Notes: generated from the letters alone by a model not told the origin. Shown: positions 41,377 to 51,095, counted from the stretch's first letter. The stretch is 64,000 nt of DNA from Desulfosporosinus fructosivorans (GCF_004766045.1 NZ_SPQQ01000013.1:43571-107570), one strand, 5' to 3'. Made by a program: numbers and translations.

Positions 41377-42354
41377 TTATATATACGATTTACGTGTTTT
41401 TCGCGCTGCGATAATGAGCAACATAATTGCACCGGTTGCAAAAATCACGTTTCCAATTAGGTGAACGCTCTCAGTTCGCCCTAGTAGCGTTGTTAGGATG
41501 AAGCCACCCCAGGCATAGGTGAGTAGTGCACCGCCAGCTAAGGCAAGCTGATGGGTTTCGTTCCATTCCCGACCACGTGACCATTCCAAGACCAAGACCG
41601 TCATCAGGCCTATTAACAAGAGTTTGAAAGCAACCCCCAACCAGCTTTCGCTTGCCCCAAAGAAGAGGCCTGAGATGATAAATGACAGTGTGCCCACTAG
41701 CCACGGTTTGGGAGTCCTCTTGTCGATCTTTGGGAGAGATAGCCTCCCAACTGCGAACGCGATGCCTATCAGTGCCACCGCCACGACGGCTGTACTAATC
41801 AGCTGTGGCATCGACGCGAGGAACTGTTCCTCACTCTGCAGGTCGCTGAAGACAAAGAAGGAACCTATGAGATACAGTACTCCGATAACTAGAAATCCGA
41901 CCTTTCCTACCCATGGGACTGTTTTGCGTTCGGGCACAAGTGATTCAATGATAGCGATTGGCACACTAATGCTCCAAACTGCGTGCCCGACTATGAAAGC
42001 CAGAGCATTATAAGCACTGAGCCCTAGTGCCGGGATGGGTGCAGCGCTCTGGAAGTCATGTCCCTCGAATGACGGGTTGAATAGCGACTGGTCAAATAAG
42101 CCTGCTTCTAAAAGACCGTAGGCCAGACCAAGGAGAATTATAGTCGACCAACCACGCCCAGTACGGCGCGTAACTTCGCGAATAAGGAGTGCCCCACCTC
42201 CGTACATCGGCGCGAGGAAGGGTAAGGCCCAAATATCCTGAATTGAAATGTTGCCGAGCAGGTACTCTCCGACCAACGGGGATAGAAAGAATAGCCCTAT
42301 TACAGGTGCTAGGCGTTGCCAGAAGTTTTGGCGTTGTGCATTTTCTGTTCTCAC
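41377..42354 (-). CDS. Polytopic membrane protein, unknown
   Basis: A protein of about 325 residues with some nine membrane helices. A loop near residue 60 reads ALLIREVTRRTGRGWSTI, reminiscent of hydrophobic CAAX-protease-like or permease proteins, but no catalytic set is evident, so no function is assigned. GGAGG stands 8 bases before a GTG at 42354; the in-frame ATG at 42369 overlaps that site, so GTG is the better start. First gene of the operon with the 40848 and TetR genes. Confidence 0.6.
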   Translation of the reverse strand: MRTENAQRQNFWQRLAPVIGLFFLSPLVGEYLLGNISIQDIWALPFLAPMYGGGALLIREVTRRTGRGWSTIILLGLAYGLLEAGLFDQSLFNPSFEGHDFQSAAPIPALGLSAYNALAFIVGHAVWSISVPIAIIESLVPERKTVPWVGKVGFLVIGVLYLIGSFFVFSDLQSEEQFLASMPQLISTAVVAVALIGIAFAVGRLSLPKIDKRTPKPWLVGTLSFIISGLFFGASESWLGVAFKLLLIGLMTVLVLEWSRGREWNETHQLALAGGALLTYAWGGFILTTLLGRTESVHLIGNVIFATGAIMLLIIAARKTRKSYI

Positions 42355-42467
42355 TATCTTTTCCTCCATTATTTCAGCGTAACAATATGAGTTGGAACAT
42401 AATGTTTATAAGCTTGCAGCCGTCCTTGCAGGGTCATAATCTATATTTTGACTATAAATTCAATTTA

Positions 42468-42483
42468 TTGATTGGTTAATCAA
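42468..42483. promoter_or_regulatory. Candidate TetR operator
   Basis: TTGATT, 4 bases, AATCAA: a perfect inverted repeat about 115 bases upstream of the operon's first start codon. Candidate site for the TetR protein encoded at its end. Confidence 0.45.
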
Positions 42484-42544
42484 ATATTAGCACTGTTGAT
42501 CAACTATGTCAATGCTGAAGATCTTCTTCCATTTTAAATAGTAA

Positions 42545-42575
42545 AAACTCGATTATTCCGCAAATAATCGAGTTT
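42545..42575 (-). terminator. Terminator of the kinase operon
   Basis: AAACTCGATTATT and its exact complement with a 5-base loop. On the minus strand TTTTTAC follows, so it ends transcription coming from the kinase gene at 42765. Confidence 0.75.
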
Positions 42576-42764
42576 GTTTGTTTGTTCTATTGTTCTATTT
42601 GACCTAAAAATTAGAGCTCTAGGGCCATAAATAAACCCTCACGGGAATCCGATGAGAGCCAAAATGAGTCTAATAAGCCTTATAAATCCTTTAAGCTGTA
42701 TAAAATTCGCAATTAATACCTATGTCCTATGAACCTTGCTATAGGTGTTGTAAAATCTTGCTTG

Positions 42765-44087
42765 CTAAAGAGGCATAGACACTGTAAAACAGGTTCCTTC
42801 CGCTTCATTGCTAATCACGTCTATTTTACTGCTGTGAAGTTCAACAATTTTTTTCACGATCGATAACCCAAGCCCATTACCTCCACCAGAATGGCTTCTT
42901 GCTTTATCCACCATGTAGAATCGGTCAAATATATGAGGAAGGTCTATTTTGGGGATTACTTTTCCATTGTTTTTTATGTGAACAAAAACAGCTTGATTAT
43001 CCACTTCCATTATCACTTCGATCCGACCTTTTTCATCTGAGTATTTAATTGCATTGTTTATTAAATTTTGCCAGACTTGTTCAAATAAATCCTGGTCGAC
43101 CGTAACTTGGAAGGCTTGCAGATCAAGTTCAATCTCAAGATTTTTGTCAGCCCATAATGGTTCTGTTGCCAGAATCATTTTGCGTAGCTGTTCATCTAAA
43201 CGATACCTTGCAGGGTGAAAAGGATGGTTTTCTGAATCCAGGGAAGCTAGACGAAGCAAATTATCGCTGAGCTTGGACAACCTTAACGTTTCCTGATAAA
43301 TAATTTCCAGATACTCTTTTTGATTTTCAGCAGGGATAATTCCATCGCTGATCGCCCGTGTAAAACCACGAATCGCTGTAATCGGACTCTGGATTTCATG
43401 AGAAACATTACTGACAAAACTTTCTCGCATTTTATCGATTTTCTCAAGTTCACTGGCCATATGATTAAAGCTGTCCATTAATTCGCCGATCTCATCTTTC
43501 TTTTTATGTTCAATACGAAAGGATAAATTTCCTTTTGCCATTTCTTTCGCCGCGCTAGTCAGTCTTTTCACGGGTTCAACAATGTAGTGTGAGGCTAGCA
43601 AAATAAGCAAGGTCCCAATAACCAATACGCTAAAGAGACTAATCAACAAAATGCGCAGCATAGTTTCCGAAAAGACGGTAAAATCCACCTTTAGTATCAA
43701 TGAGCTCCCACTGTTATCGATGTTCGGTACTCCGATGAGACGTATAGGACCTTGCTCTGTATTTAGAAACAATGGCTCAGCTAATCCAGCTTGATAAAGT
43801 GGCGAGACTTTTTCTTCTGTTAATGAAAAAGGTAGCTCGCCTCCTTCTTTTATAAATTCGCCGGTTATGTTGTAGGTTGATAAAAGGTCCAGAACCTGTT
43901 CACGCCGATCCGAGTCAGTAAGAGCAAGAAGAGAAGCAGTATCACGTGCGATGGTCAAATATCGCTGTTCTAAACTCACTTCCCTTTCGGAAAGTAACCG
44001 AGTAATTCCAAATGAGAAAAAGAGGCTGATCAGGACAATGATCGTAAAGGCGATGCCGATTTGAGCACGCACGCTATTTCTAAGCAT
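42765..44087 (-). CDS. Sensor histidine kinase
   Basis: A 440-residue kinase with helices at about 10-30 and 145-168, a HAMP domain, H-box VSHEIQSPITAI, N-box LINNAIKYSD, F-box IFDRFYMVDK and G2 GNGLGLSIVKK. In the G1 box the usual D-x-G-x-G reads NNGKVIP, a variant known from other Firmicute kinases. The start at 44087 follows the regulator stop by one base; longer frames would run into the regulator gene. Likely senses an envelope stress relieved by the ABC exporter upstream. Confidence 0.88.
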   Translation of the reverse strand: MLRNSVRAQIGIAFTIIVLISLFFSFGITRLLSEREVSLEQRYLTIARDTASLLALTDSDRREQVLDLLSTYNITGEFIKEGGELPFSLTEEKVSPLYQAGLAEPLFLNTEQGPIRLIGVPNIDNSGSSLILKVDFTVFSETMLRILLISLFSVLVIGTLLILLASHYIVEPVKRLTSAAKEMAKGNLSFRIEHKKKDEIGELMDSFNHMASELEKIDKMRESFVSNVSHEIQSPITAIRGFTRAISDGIIPAENQKEYLEIIYQETLRLSKLSDNLLRLASLDSENHPFHPARYRLDEQLRKMILATEPLWADKNLEIELDLQAFQVTVDQDLFEQVWQNLINNAIKYSDEKGRIEVIMEVDNQAVFVHIKNNGKVIPKIDLPHIFDRFYMVDKARSHSGGGNGLGLSIVKKIVELHSSKIDVISNEAEGTCFTVSMPL

Positions 44088-44088
44088 A

Positions 44089-44760
44089 TTATTTATCCTC
44101 CAGCCGATAGCCAAGACCACGGACGGTCGTGATAGATAATGAAGGGAACGGCTCAATCCGCTCGCGCAGACGTTTAATATGAACATCTACTGTCCGCTCA
44201 TCACCTTCATAGTTAATTCCCCATAAACTTTCAATCAACTGTGTTCGGGTGAAAATACGTCCCGGTAAACTTGCCAGCATAAATAGCAATTCACATTCTT
44301 TCTTTTTTAATTCAACGGTTTCTTGATTAGAAGAAACCGTTAAGGATGCCAAGTCTATGAAGACATCGCCCAATTGAATTACTTTTGTTAATGAAACATT
44401 ATAGCGCTTTAAAAGGGATTTTACGCGCAGAACAAGCTCCACAGGATCAAAAGGCTTGACCAAATAATCATCCGTACCCGCCTGAAATCCTTTTACTTTA
44501 TCATTAGATTCTCCTTTTGCTGTCACCATTAAAATGGGAATATCCAAGTACCGGCGAATACCTTCTGTTAATTCAATACCGTCAATACGAGGCATCATCA
44601 CATCCACAATCATCAAATCTACTTTCGAATGTGTTACATAATCGAGCGCAACTTGTCCGTCCTTTGCCTCCACTACTGAAAAAAGACTATTTTCAAGATA
44701 CAGCTTGATCAATTTGCGAATATGTGGATCGTCATCCACTACTAGGATTGTATTCATCAA
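44089..44760 (-). CDS. OmpR-family response regulator
   Basis: A 223-residue regulator: ILVVDDDPHIRKL, phospho-acceptor in MIVDVMMPRIDG, Lys in YLVKPFDPVEL, and a C-terminal winged helix ending VRGLGYRL. It is coupled to the kinase gene. The exporter genes at 44912-47036 lie upstream in the same direction. Their promoter region has TGAACTG repeated at an 11-bp period (47265 and 47276), a plausible binding site. Confidence 0.9.
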   Translation of the reverse strand: MMNTILVVDDDPHIRKLIKLYLENSLFSVVEAKDGQVALDYVTHSKVDLMIVDVMMPRIDGIELTEGIRRYLDIPILMVTAKGESNDKVKGFQAGTDDYLVKPFDPVELVLRVKSLLKRYNVSLTKVIQLGDVFIDLASLTVSSNQETVELKKKECELLFMLASLPGRIFTRTQLIESLWGINYEGDERTVDVHIKRLRERIEPFPSLSITTVRGLGYRLEDK

Positions 44761-44842
44761 GACCCTCCACTCCTCTACCCTCTTAAAATCATTATGCCCG
44801 AGACAAACATTGAAATGCGTAAGTAAACTCGTTCAACTAAAG

Positions 44843-44888
44843 ATCAATGCCCCCTTCCTTTTTGAGAATTAAGAAGGGGGACATTGAT
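44843..44888 (-). terminator. Terminator between exporter and regulator genes
   Basis: ATCAATG, one mismatch, then CCCCTTC pair with GAAGGGG and CATTGAT. It divides the ABC operon from the two-component operon, though some read-through is likely. Confidence 0.75.
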
Positions 44889-44911
44889 TGCAACATTAAG
44901 AGAACACTTAA

Positions 44912-45862
44912 TTATCCTGCTACATCCCTTTTGCCAAAAACAAGCCAGGAAGTAGTGTTAAAAATAACAAAATATACAGCTAAGACAATCAGGGAAAAGG
45001 ACATTGTCATACCGGATACCAAAGGCGTCCCATTAATATATTGGGTTAAATCGGTATTGGCAAACAGTATATATTTGACCCAACTATAATCCTTTAAGAG
45101 ATTTACTATCATACTACCCGTGAACATTAAGAATAATGATATTCCTACAGCCAATGAATTATTACGGGTTACTGTGGAAATAGCAAAGGCAAACGTCACC
45201 ATCATCAGCAAGCTAACGCAACCATAGCCGTAGGTTGTGAAAATATGCCACAGCATATTGACTTCATGGACGGCTCCATCTGTGTAAGCAAGAAAGGGTT
45301 GGCTTACTCCACTAAAGCCGTAGAACATTCCCCCTATAAGAAAGGAAGCAACAAATAGAGTTACCAGTCCAGCTAATGCAAATAGCAGTACTGAGAGGTA
45401 TTTGGACAAAAGTATCTTCCACCGTTTAAAGGGCCTACTCAATAATAGTTTGATAGTTCCATCCGAAAATTCCCCTGCTATGGCGCCTGCCCCAACTATA
45501 ATGGTTAAAAGCGAAACCAAAGATATTAGAGCAGAAACTGGAATAACGAAGCCCCATAAGGATCTCCCCTCTATTGGAGGTAAGTCATGATCTATTCTAT
45601 AATTATTAGTTGTAATTTGCTGTTGCATTTGTTCTATAGTTATACTTGGACCAGTCTGTGGTAGAGCCATTTGAGTTTGCAGTGTTAGGTTTGTCTGAGT
45701 AAGTTGTATCTTCCAATCATCCGTAGTCGAGGGTGCGTTAGCTTTCAATATGAATCCAGCAATTAGCACAACGACAACTAATAATGCCAGCATTATGGGA
45801 GTACTTTTCTGGGAGAACGTTTTTTTAACTTCATTTTTAGTTAGTTTAAACATTCTATTCAA
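44912..45862 (-). CDS. ABC-2 type exporter permease
   Basis: A 316-residue ABC-2 permease with an N-terminal helix (about 25-45), an extracytoplasmic region, then five helices containing the family pattern FSDGTIKLLLSRPFKRWKIL. It is the membrane partner of the ATPase encoded upstream. A TTG at 45862 preceded by AGGAGG is the best start, overlapping the end of the ATPase gene by 8 bases. Similar pairs export peptides or antibiotics such as bacitracin; no substrate is visible. Confidence 0.85.
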   Translation of the reverse strand: MNRMFKLTKNEVKKTFSQKSTPIMLALLVVVVLIAGFILKANAPSTTDDWKIQLTQTNLTLQTQMALPQTGPSITIEQMQQQITTNNYRIDHDLPPIEGRSLWGFVIPVSALISLVSLLTIIVGAGAIAGEFSDGTIKLLLSRPFKRWKILLSKYLSVLLFALAGLVTLFVASFLIGGMFYGFSGVSQPFLAYTDGAVHEVNMLWHIFTTYGYGCVSLLMMVTFAFAISTVTRNNSLAVGISLFLMFTGSMIVNLLKDYSWVKYILFANTDLTQYINGTPLVSGMTMSFSLIVLAVYFVIFNTTSWLVFGKRDVAG

Positions 45863-47036
45863 TGTCGTTACCTCCTGTAAGTTCAAGAAACTTATCTTCA
45901 AGCGTTTTTGTGGCAGTTTCAGTGGCTAAAACCTTAATTTTCTCTTGAACAAATTGGTTGATAATTTCTGAAAATTGATCTGAATTAATGAATATTTCAA
46001 CCGAATTTTCATGAATAATTGTTTCTTGATCCCTAAACATATTTTCTAAGCAGAGCTTAGCCTTTGACACATTATCGACTGTAAAGGTAACCCGAGCTGC
46101 TTTCTCTTGTTTTAGTAAATCACTCATCTTTTGAATAGTCACTAATTTCCCTTTTTGAATGACGCCTACCCGGTCACACATGAGTTCCATCTCATTAAGC
46201 TGGTGACTTGATATCAGTACTGCGATGTTTTCTTTTTCCGCAAGATTTCTCAAGTAGCCTCTCAATTCATGAATTCCTGCAGGGTCTAAACCATTGGTGG
46301 GTTCATCTAACACAATCAGAGTAGGCCTATGAAGCAATGCTTGGGCAAGGCCTAACCTCTGTCGCATACCTAGAGAGTAAGTTCCAACTTTATCATGCAC
46401 TCTTTTATCAAGACCCATTAATTCTATAACTTCATCAATTCTCACCTTAGTGATATTCTCATACATATTGGCGGCCTGCTTAAGATTTTCGTATCCTGAT
46501 AAATATTTATAAAGCTCAGGATTTTCAATGATTCCACCTACTTTTGAAATTGCAGTTTCAAAGTCATCTTTAACATTACGTCCATTAATTAATATCTCAC
46601 CCTCTGTAATAGATATTAATCCAAAAAGCATCCTTATGGTTGTGGTTTTTCCAGCTCCGTTTGGTCCTAAGAATCCAAACACTTCCCCTTCATTGATGTC
46701 AAAGGTAATGTTATCAATGATCGTCTTATCCCCAATTCTCTTTGTAATATTTTTAAACTGTACTACAGGTTTTGTGACAATTGTATTACTTCCTGTAAGT
46801 CCCTGAAACTTATCTTCAAACATTTTACTTGCTGTTTCAGTGGCCAGAACATTCATTGCACCTTGAGCAAACTTGTTTATAATGTCTGAAAATCGATCTG
46901 TATCAATGACTATTTCAATTGAATTATCTTTAATAATCGTTTTCACATCACCTGGGTTGATATCAAAGGTCATGATAGTTTTATTGCCGACTTTCTTCGT
47001 ATTATTTTCAAACTTTACTACTGATTTCGTTTGCAT
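45855..47036 (-). CDS. ABC exporter ATPase with a fused remnant of a second copy
   Basis: Residues 86-393 are a complete BcrA-like ATPase: VVQFKNITKRIGDKTII, Walker A GPNGAGKTT, signature YSLGMRQR, Walker B LIVLDEPTNGLD, switch His in ISSHQLNEME. Residues 1-31 repeat its first strand block (VVKFENNTKKVGNKTI) and residues 32-85 repeat its C-terminal tail (compare LATETASKMFEDKF with LATETATKTLEDKF near the end). A tandem duplicate thus lost its middle and was joined in frame to the intact copy. GGGAGG supports the start at 47036. Function as an exporter ATPase is probably kept. Confidence 0.88.
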   Translation of the reverse strand: MQTKSVVKFENNTKKVGNKTIMTFDINPGDVKTIIKDNSIEIVIDTDRFSDIINKFAQGAMNVLATETASKMFEDKFQGLTGSNTIVTKPVVQFKNITKRIGDKTIIDNITFDINEGEVFGFLGPNGAGKTTTIRMLFGLISITEGEILINGRNVKDDFETAISKVGGIIENPELYKYLSGYENLKQAANMYENITKVRIDEVIELMGLDKRVHDKVGTYSLGMRQRLGLAQALLHRPTLIVLDEPTNGLDPAGIHELRGYLRNLAEKENIAVLISSHQLNEMELMCDRVGVIQKGKLVTIQKMSDLLKQEKAARVTFTVDNVSKAKLCLENMFRDQETIIHENSVEIFINSDQFSEIINQFVQEKIKVLATETATKTLEDKFLELTGGNDIE

Positions 47037-47173
47037 GTTATACCTCCCATTGAATTTTCAAAGATAGGCCTTAAAAGCTTAAATAATCTTTAGAATTTGA
47101 TAATATTTTTAAATATTCAACATTTCAAGCATCAATAAATATATAAATTGTTAGGTTTGAATCACAATAACGC

Positions 47174-47188
47174 CATGTTTAATCCTCC
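47174..47188 (-). promoter_or_regulatory. Orphan ribosome binding site with 4-codon frame
   Basis: On the minus strand AGGAGG is followed at good spacing by ATG GCG TTA TTG TGA, a start-stop of four codons. It may be a relic of the duplicated ATPase gene or a minimal leader. Confidence 0.35.
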
Positions 47189-47236
47189 TGTTTAATCCGT
47201 CTTACAATTTATTTCAAGAATTGTTTCTGTTTCTTC

Positions 47237-47282
47237 CTGATAGCGTTATACTATCAGTTCTATATGAACTGAAAATGAACTG
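47237..47282. promoter_or_regulatory. Clustered repeats in the ABC operon promoter
   Basis: CTGATAG/CTATCAG hairpin (47237-47257), CAGTTC/GAACTG inverted repeat (47255-47271) and direct repeats TGAACTG at 47265 and 47276, 11 bp apart. Probably the response-regulator site of the downstream ABC operon. Nothing further is recognisable in 47037-47400. Confidence 0.5.
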
Positions 47283-47403
47283 TAATATTTCAGGCAGGGA
47301 TCTTTGAACCTTCTGCTTAGTAACAGCTCATCCAGTTGATCTAGCTTACCAGTCTTGAAGATTCGCATTAAACTTTGCTCAATGGACACTTAGTTGTGCA
47401 TGC

Positions 47404-47433
47404 AAAAAAGGACTGCCTATTTAAAGACAGTCC
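47404..47433 (-). terminator. Terminator of the glycosidase-family gene
   Basis: On the minus strand GGACTGTC and GGCAGTCC (one G-U pair) form a stem followed by six Ts, 70 bases past the stop codon at 47504. Confidence 0.75.
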
Positions 47434-47503
47434 GTAATTTGTTGACCCACTGGAAGTCCACTTCTTTCCATACTCATGAAAAGCTCTTCTGATAAGCAAT
47501 GAC

Positions 47504-50365
47504 CTATTGGGATATGCCCTCTCCCAAAAGATCTTTAAATTCATAGGTTATATCATTTCCCATTACCGTCACCTCAAGATACTTTGCTGCAGTCGGCTTT
47601 TCTGGAGAAAAATCAGAGATACTAAAACCGGCGCAGGAAATATATCGAACTCCCCTATCCAATTCACTTTGATTTACATCTCCCTGAAATAAGACCCAGA
47701 CATTTTTTCCAGTTTTCTCCCGATATTCGGCCAAGGTATCCTTAAGCAAATCACCTTCTTTGGCATTAATAAAAGTAGCAGGAGCATCTGACATGACGAC
47801 AAAAGCATTGCTGCCAGTCATGTTGTCTAACTCCTCGAACAACCATAGCCATTGTTCAGGGTCACTTCTCCGAAGTCCACCTTTGCTGATATCCAACTGA
47901 ATAAAGCTAGAGTTCTTATAATTATAGATTTTATGTTCAGTCTCAGTAATTAGTGCAGGTTTTGCCATATTTCTAACAGAGGATGCAGCTTGGCTTCCGG
48001 TATAAACTGCCAGGTCCAAATTTTCACTAATATACCCTGACATTTTGTTCAACAATTGCTCTTCTATAGTATTATAGCTTTCCTGCCTACTAGCAAAAAC
48101 AGAAAACTTAAAACTTTCAGGACCTGAAATGAAATCTGTTGTCCTGTTGGCATCATCTTGGAGAATTGTATCCTGAGGTATTTCGCTTTGATCAATTACC
48201 GGATGGTTTACCACCTTTGCTGTAAGTTCATCAAAATATAGCTTTCCCCAGCTCTCAGCAGGATCAGTATTTTGTACATAGAGTCTCACAAGATTGGTTG
48301 GCGTCTTAATCCTTTCCAGGGAAACCTCCATACTCTTCCAACCTATCCAATCTAGTTTTGCAGCAATTTCAAACTGATTTTTTTCTCCTGTGTCATCCAG
48401 GACTTCAGCGAAGACCCGGTTTGGATTTTCATGAGTATTGTAAATCCAGACGGCTAAATGAGAAGTGTCAGAATCAAGTGAAAGCCCTGTTCCCGGGAAA
48501 ACCAACGAGGCTTCACCTGAACTTTGATTGTCCAAGAAATCATAGGCTAATTGTCCTGAAGTATTTCCTCCCTTAACCTGATCTGTAGAAAGCTGAAAAG
48601 CACCTTGGGCTATCTGCGGGTTGGCTTGGAAGGAAGCCTGGTCGTCTTCGAAGGAATATATTGTATCGGTAGAATCTTCATAGATCGATACAGCAATATA
48701 TGCATTAACGTTCCCAACACCTGCCTCGATATATCCTGCACCAACAGTAGTGGCTTTAAGGATTCCCTCTTTAAAATCTTCTATTTCCCCGCTTACTGCC
48801 CACTGAACATCTTCCGGCTGAATTTTTGCTTTGAATCCCTGTTGGTCGTAGCCTGTTACCTGAAGGGTTTGGCTCTGTCCAAGAGGTAAGTCTAACTTAT
48901 CTGAATTCAATCCGAGCTTGACTGGAGAATTTAAAGAGAGGATATCCAACTCCGCTGTTAATTTCCCTACTTTGGCAGTTATTTTACCCTTGCCTGCCGA
49001 AGTGGGCTGAAACTGATTATCTCTAAATCTTCCTTCAATCCCGCTCACGCTCCATTTTATCTTTTCAGGATTAACCTCTACCGGATTAGCGAAACGGTCC
49101 ACTCCCCTAAGTGTATATTTTCTCGAAGTATGAACAAAAACGTTGGAGTCCTCGGTCTCTAAGATCAGCTTCGCCAACGAACCAGAAGCGACCTGAGAAA
49201 AAACTCCGATACCGCTCGCAACAGGACGCAAAGAACCCTCAGAAGGTATATTGACAATATCTAAGGTAGCAGTTCCCGTCTTTCGGGATACCATGGTAGT
49301 GGATCCGCCACCATCAAAATTCAGAGCATTGTAGGCACCTAATTCCTGCATGAGTTGAGCGGACTCAGTCTGGGTGAGACCGACACTGTTATCCTGTCTA
49401 CCGTCCACCGTGACCAAAATCAGTTGTTTTCCCTCCGCAGAGCTTCCGACCAAGGTTCGGGGGTTTTTGTTATTTAAACTATCAGTACTTAAAGAAAAAG
49501 TCTCAGGAATCTGACCGTCCTTGACCAGCATGGAGGACCCGGTTGCCGACATTTGCAGTTCTGACCAGTCTGGATTGGAGGTAACTGTGAATTTTGCTGG
49601 ATCTCCTACCTTAAAACTTTCCAGAAGTTCGACAGCTTGTTCTCCCCGGGAAATAACAACATAACCTTTGGCAGGTATCGTTGCGGCAGGCAAAGCTTGT
49701 CGAATCTCTATCACCCGTCCCTGGGATACAAGGATTTCCACCAAATCAGGATACTTTTCCGAGGTTCCGAGGGTGGCAGATCCCCATTTGTTATCCAACA
49801 TGGTAATATCATTATATTGCTGACGGCTAGGCTGGTTGTACTGAGCCACTGCAAATGAAGCATTGTTACTAGTCAAAGTAAGGGCGTTTTTCCAGTAGTT
49901 AAAGAGTATCTGACCGGCATTATCGAGAGAGAGCGAAGCCATTTCATCATTGTTTTGATTGTACCAACCAGACGTGGCTAAAAGGTCTCCTGCTCGTACA
50001 ATGGGTCCATCAGGATATCCGGTACCTCCATCCATCGGATTGAAGAAACTGGCGTTCACGGCAGCTACCGCACCATTTTCCTCGGCTAAGGTAAGTACTG
50101 TAGAAAGTAGATCCGTGGTCTGGCTATTAGCCAGGGTATCTATTTTGATATTAGGATTTGTGGTATCAATACGTAAAACGTTGATATTTAACCAACCGTC
50201 TGCTGTAAACCGCGAAATATGTTCAAGAGTTGCTCCATCTGTGATGGTATGGTGAGAACTTGTCTCATAGAGAGTCTTCGGTTGGGCTACCGCTGTGCCG
50301 GAGATTATTGTGACAGCGAAGAATGTTGCCAGAAAGATTAGAAGTACTTTTTTCAAATATGTCAT
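47504..50365 (-). CDS. Secreted phosphodiester glycosidase (NAGPA) family protein
   Basis: A 953-residue exported protein. A signal peptide (1-27, ending AVAQ) precedes a NAGPA-type domain (about 60-390) with AAVNASFFNP, GYPDGPIVRAGDL, NPRTLVGSS, LVTVDGRQ and NFDGGGSTTMV, the family's catalytic/binding set. Two bacterial Ig-like regions (about 395-560) follow, then a beta-sandwich carbohydrate-module-like part (about 570-715), and an unrecognised 220-residue C-terminal domain that may be related to calcineurin-like proteins. Relatives cleave sugar phosphodiesters on the cell surface. AAGGAGG marks the start. No partner gene is adjacent. Confidence 0.85.
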   Translation of the reverse strand: MTYLKKVLLIFLATFFAVTIISGTAVAQPKTLYETSSHHTITDGATLEHISRFTADGWLNINVLRIDTTNPNIKIDTLANSQTTDLLSTVLTLAEENGAVAAVNASFFNPMDGGTGYPDGPIVRAGDLLATSGWYNQNNDEMASLSLDNAGQILFNYWKNALTLTSNNASFAVAQYNQPSRQQYNDITMLDNKWGSATLGTSEKYPDLVEILVSQGRVIEIRQALPAATIPAKGYVVISRGEQAVELLESFKVGDPAKFTVTSNPDWSELQMSATGSSMLVKDGQIPETFSLSTDSLNNKNPRTLVGSSAEGKQLILVTVDGRQDNSVGLTQTESAQLMQELGAYNALNFDGGGSTTMVSRKTGTATLDIVNIPSEGSLRPVASGIGVFSQVASGSLAKLILETEDSNVFVHTSRKYTLRGVDRFANPVEVNPEKIKWSVSGIEGRFRDNQFQPTSAGKGKITAKVGKLTAELDILSLNSPVKLGLNSDKLDLPLGQSQTLQVTGYDQQGFKAKIQPEDVQWAVSGEIEDFKEGILKATTVGAGYIEAGVGNVNAYIAVSIYEDSTDTIYSFEDDQASFQANPQIAQGAFQLSTDQVKGGNTSGQLAYDFLDNQSSGEASLVFPGTGLSLDSDTSHLAVWIYNTHENPNRVFAEVLDDTGEKNQFEIAAKLDWIGWKSMEVSLERIKTPTNLVRLYVQNTDPAESWGKLYFDELTAKVVNHPVIDQSEIPQDTILQDDANRTTDFISGPESFKFSVFASRQESYNTIEEQLLNKMSGYISENLDLAVYTGSQAASSVRNMAKPALITETEHKIYNYKNSSFIQLDISKGGLRRSDPEQWLWLFEELDNMTGSNAFVVMSDAPATFINAKEGDLLKDTLAEYREKTGKNVWVLFQGDVNQSELDRGVRYISCAGFSISDFSPEKPTAAKYLEVTVMGNDITYEFKDLLGEGISQ

Positions 50366-50546
50366 CTTGTTCCTCCTTGTTTACTTTTTCACAATAAAAT
50401 CCGGCCTTATAACCAATAACTCTATCGCATGATCTGTCTGATTTTAGAAGTTCATTATATCAAATCTTATCACTATCTTCTATGTATTATCTTCTATTAA
50501 CTATTTTGGTTTTTCCGACCTTAAATAATTCTATATCCATTATAAA

Positions 50547-50584
50547 AAAACACTGAACTGAAAAGTAGCAAGTTCAATGTTTTG
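50547..50584. terminator. Imperfect hairpin upstream of yojF
   Basis: AAACACTGAACT against AGTTCAATGTTT with one mismatch. It contains the same GAACT/AGTTC words as the ABC promoter region, probably by chance. The rest of 50366-50744 shows no gene. Confidence 0.4.
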
Positions 50585-50744
50585 CGCCTTTTTCTTGTCA
50601 ATGTCCTCTCTAAACAACATCGTTAACAACGATTCGGATAAGGCTGCTGATAAGAACAGCTATGGATACTGCCCTAGGCGACTTTGAATAAGAGAGAATT
50701 AGTAATATAATGAGGAGAAAATTAGTTGAGGTGGTGGATAGTTC

Positions 50745-51095
50745 ATGAACCCAATAGATAAATCGATGGTGCAACACGCACTGGACAGCTTTCTCAACCG
50801 CGAAGTGTACCTCCACCTAGAGACGACCAATGGAGCTTATGCAGTCCATAGCCAAGAGAGCAACATGTCTGTTGGCGCATATATTCGCAATGCTCGCATC
50901 TCCTTTGGTCGAGGGGTTATCACGGGTGATGGCCCATACCGTGTCGGACTCAAGCTGAAACTCGGTTGGGTGTATGCTGAGGGACTGACTGATTTTGAGT
51001 TGACGCCAGAAGGTCAGCTTCTACTCGCCGGTCATGATCAAGAGGGACGACTGGCTGTCGCTCTTGAACTTAGTTTGAACCCTTTTGATCTATAG
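50745..51095 (+). CDS. yojF: YojF-like (DUF1806) protein
   Basis: A 116-residue protein matching the DUF1806/YojF family: LNREVYLHLETTNGAYA, ARISFGRGVITGDGPYRVGLK and WVYAEGLTDFE. In Bacilli yojF is the partner of bshB2 (yojG), and the pair is kept here with a 76-base gap. GAGGTGG precedes the ATG. Its biochemical role is unknown. The segment is more G+C rich than its surroundings. Confidence 0.85.
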   Translation: MNPIDKSMVQHALDSFLNREVYLHLETTNGAYAVHSQESNMSVGAYIRNARISFGRGVITGDGPYRVGLKLKLGWVYAEGLTDFELTPEGQLLLAGHDQEGRLAVALELSLNPFDL

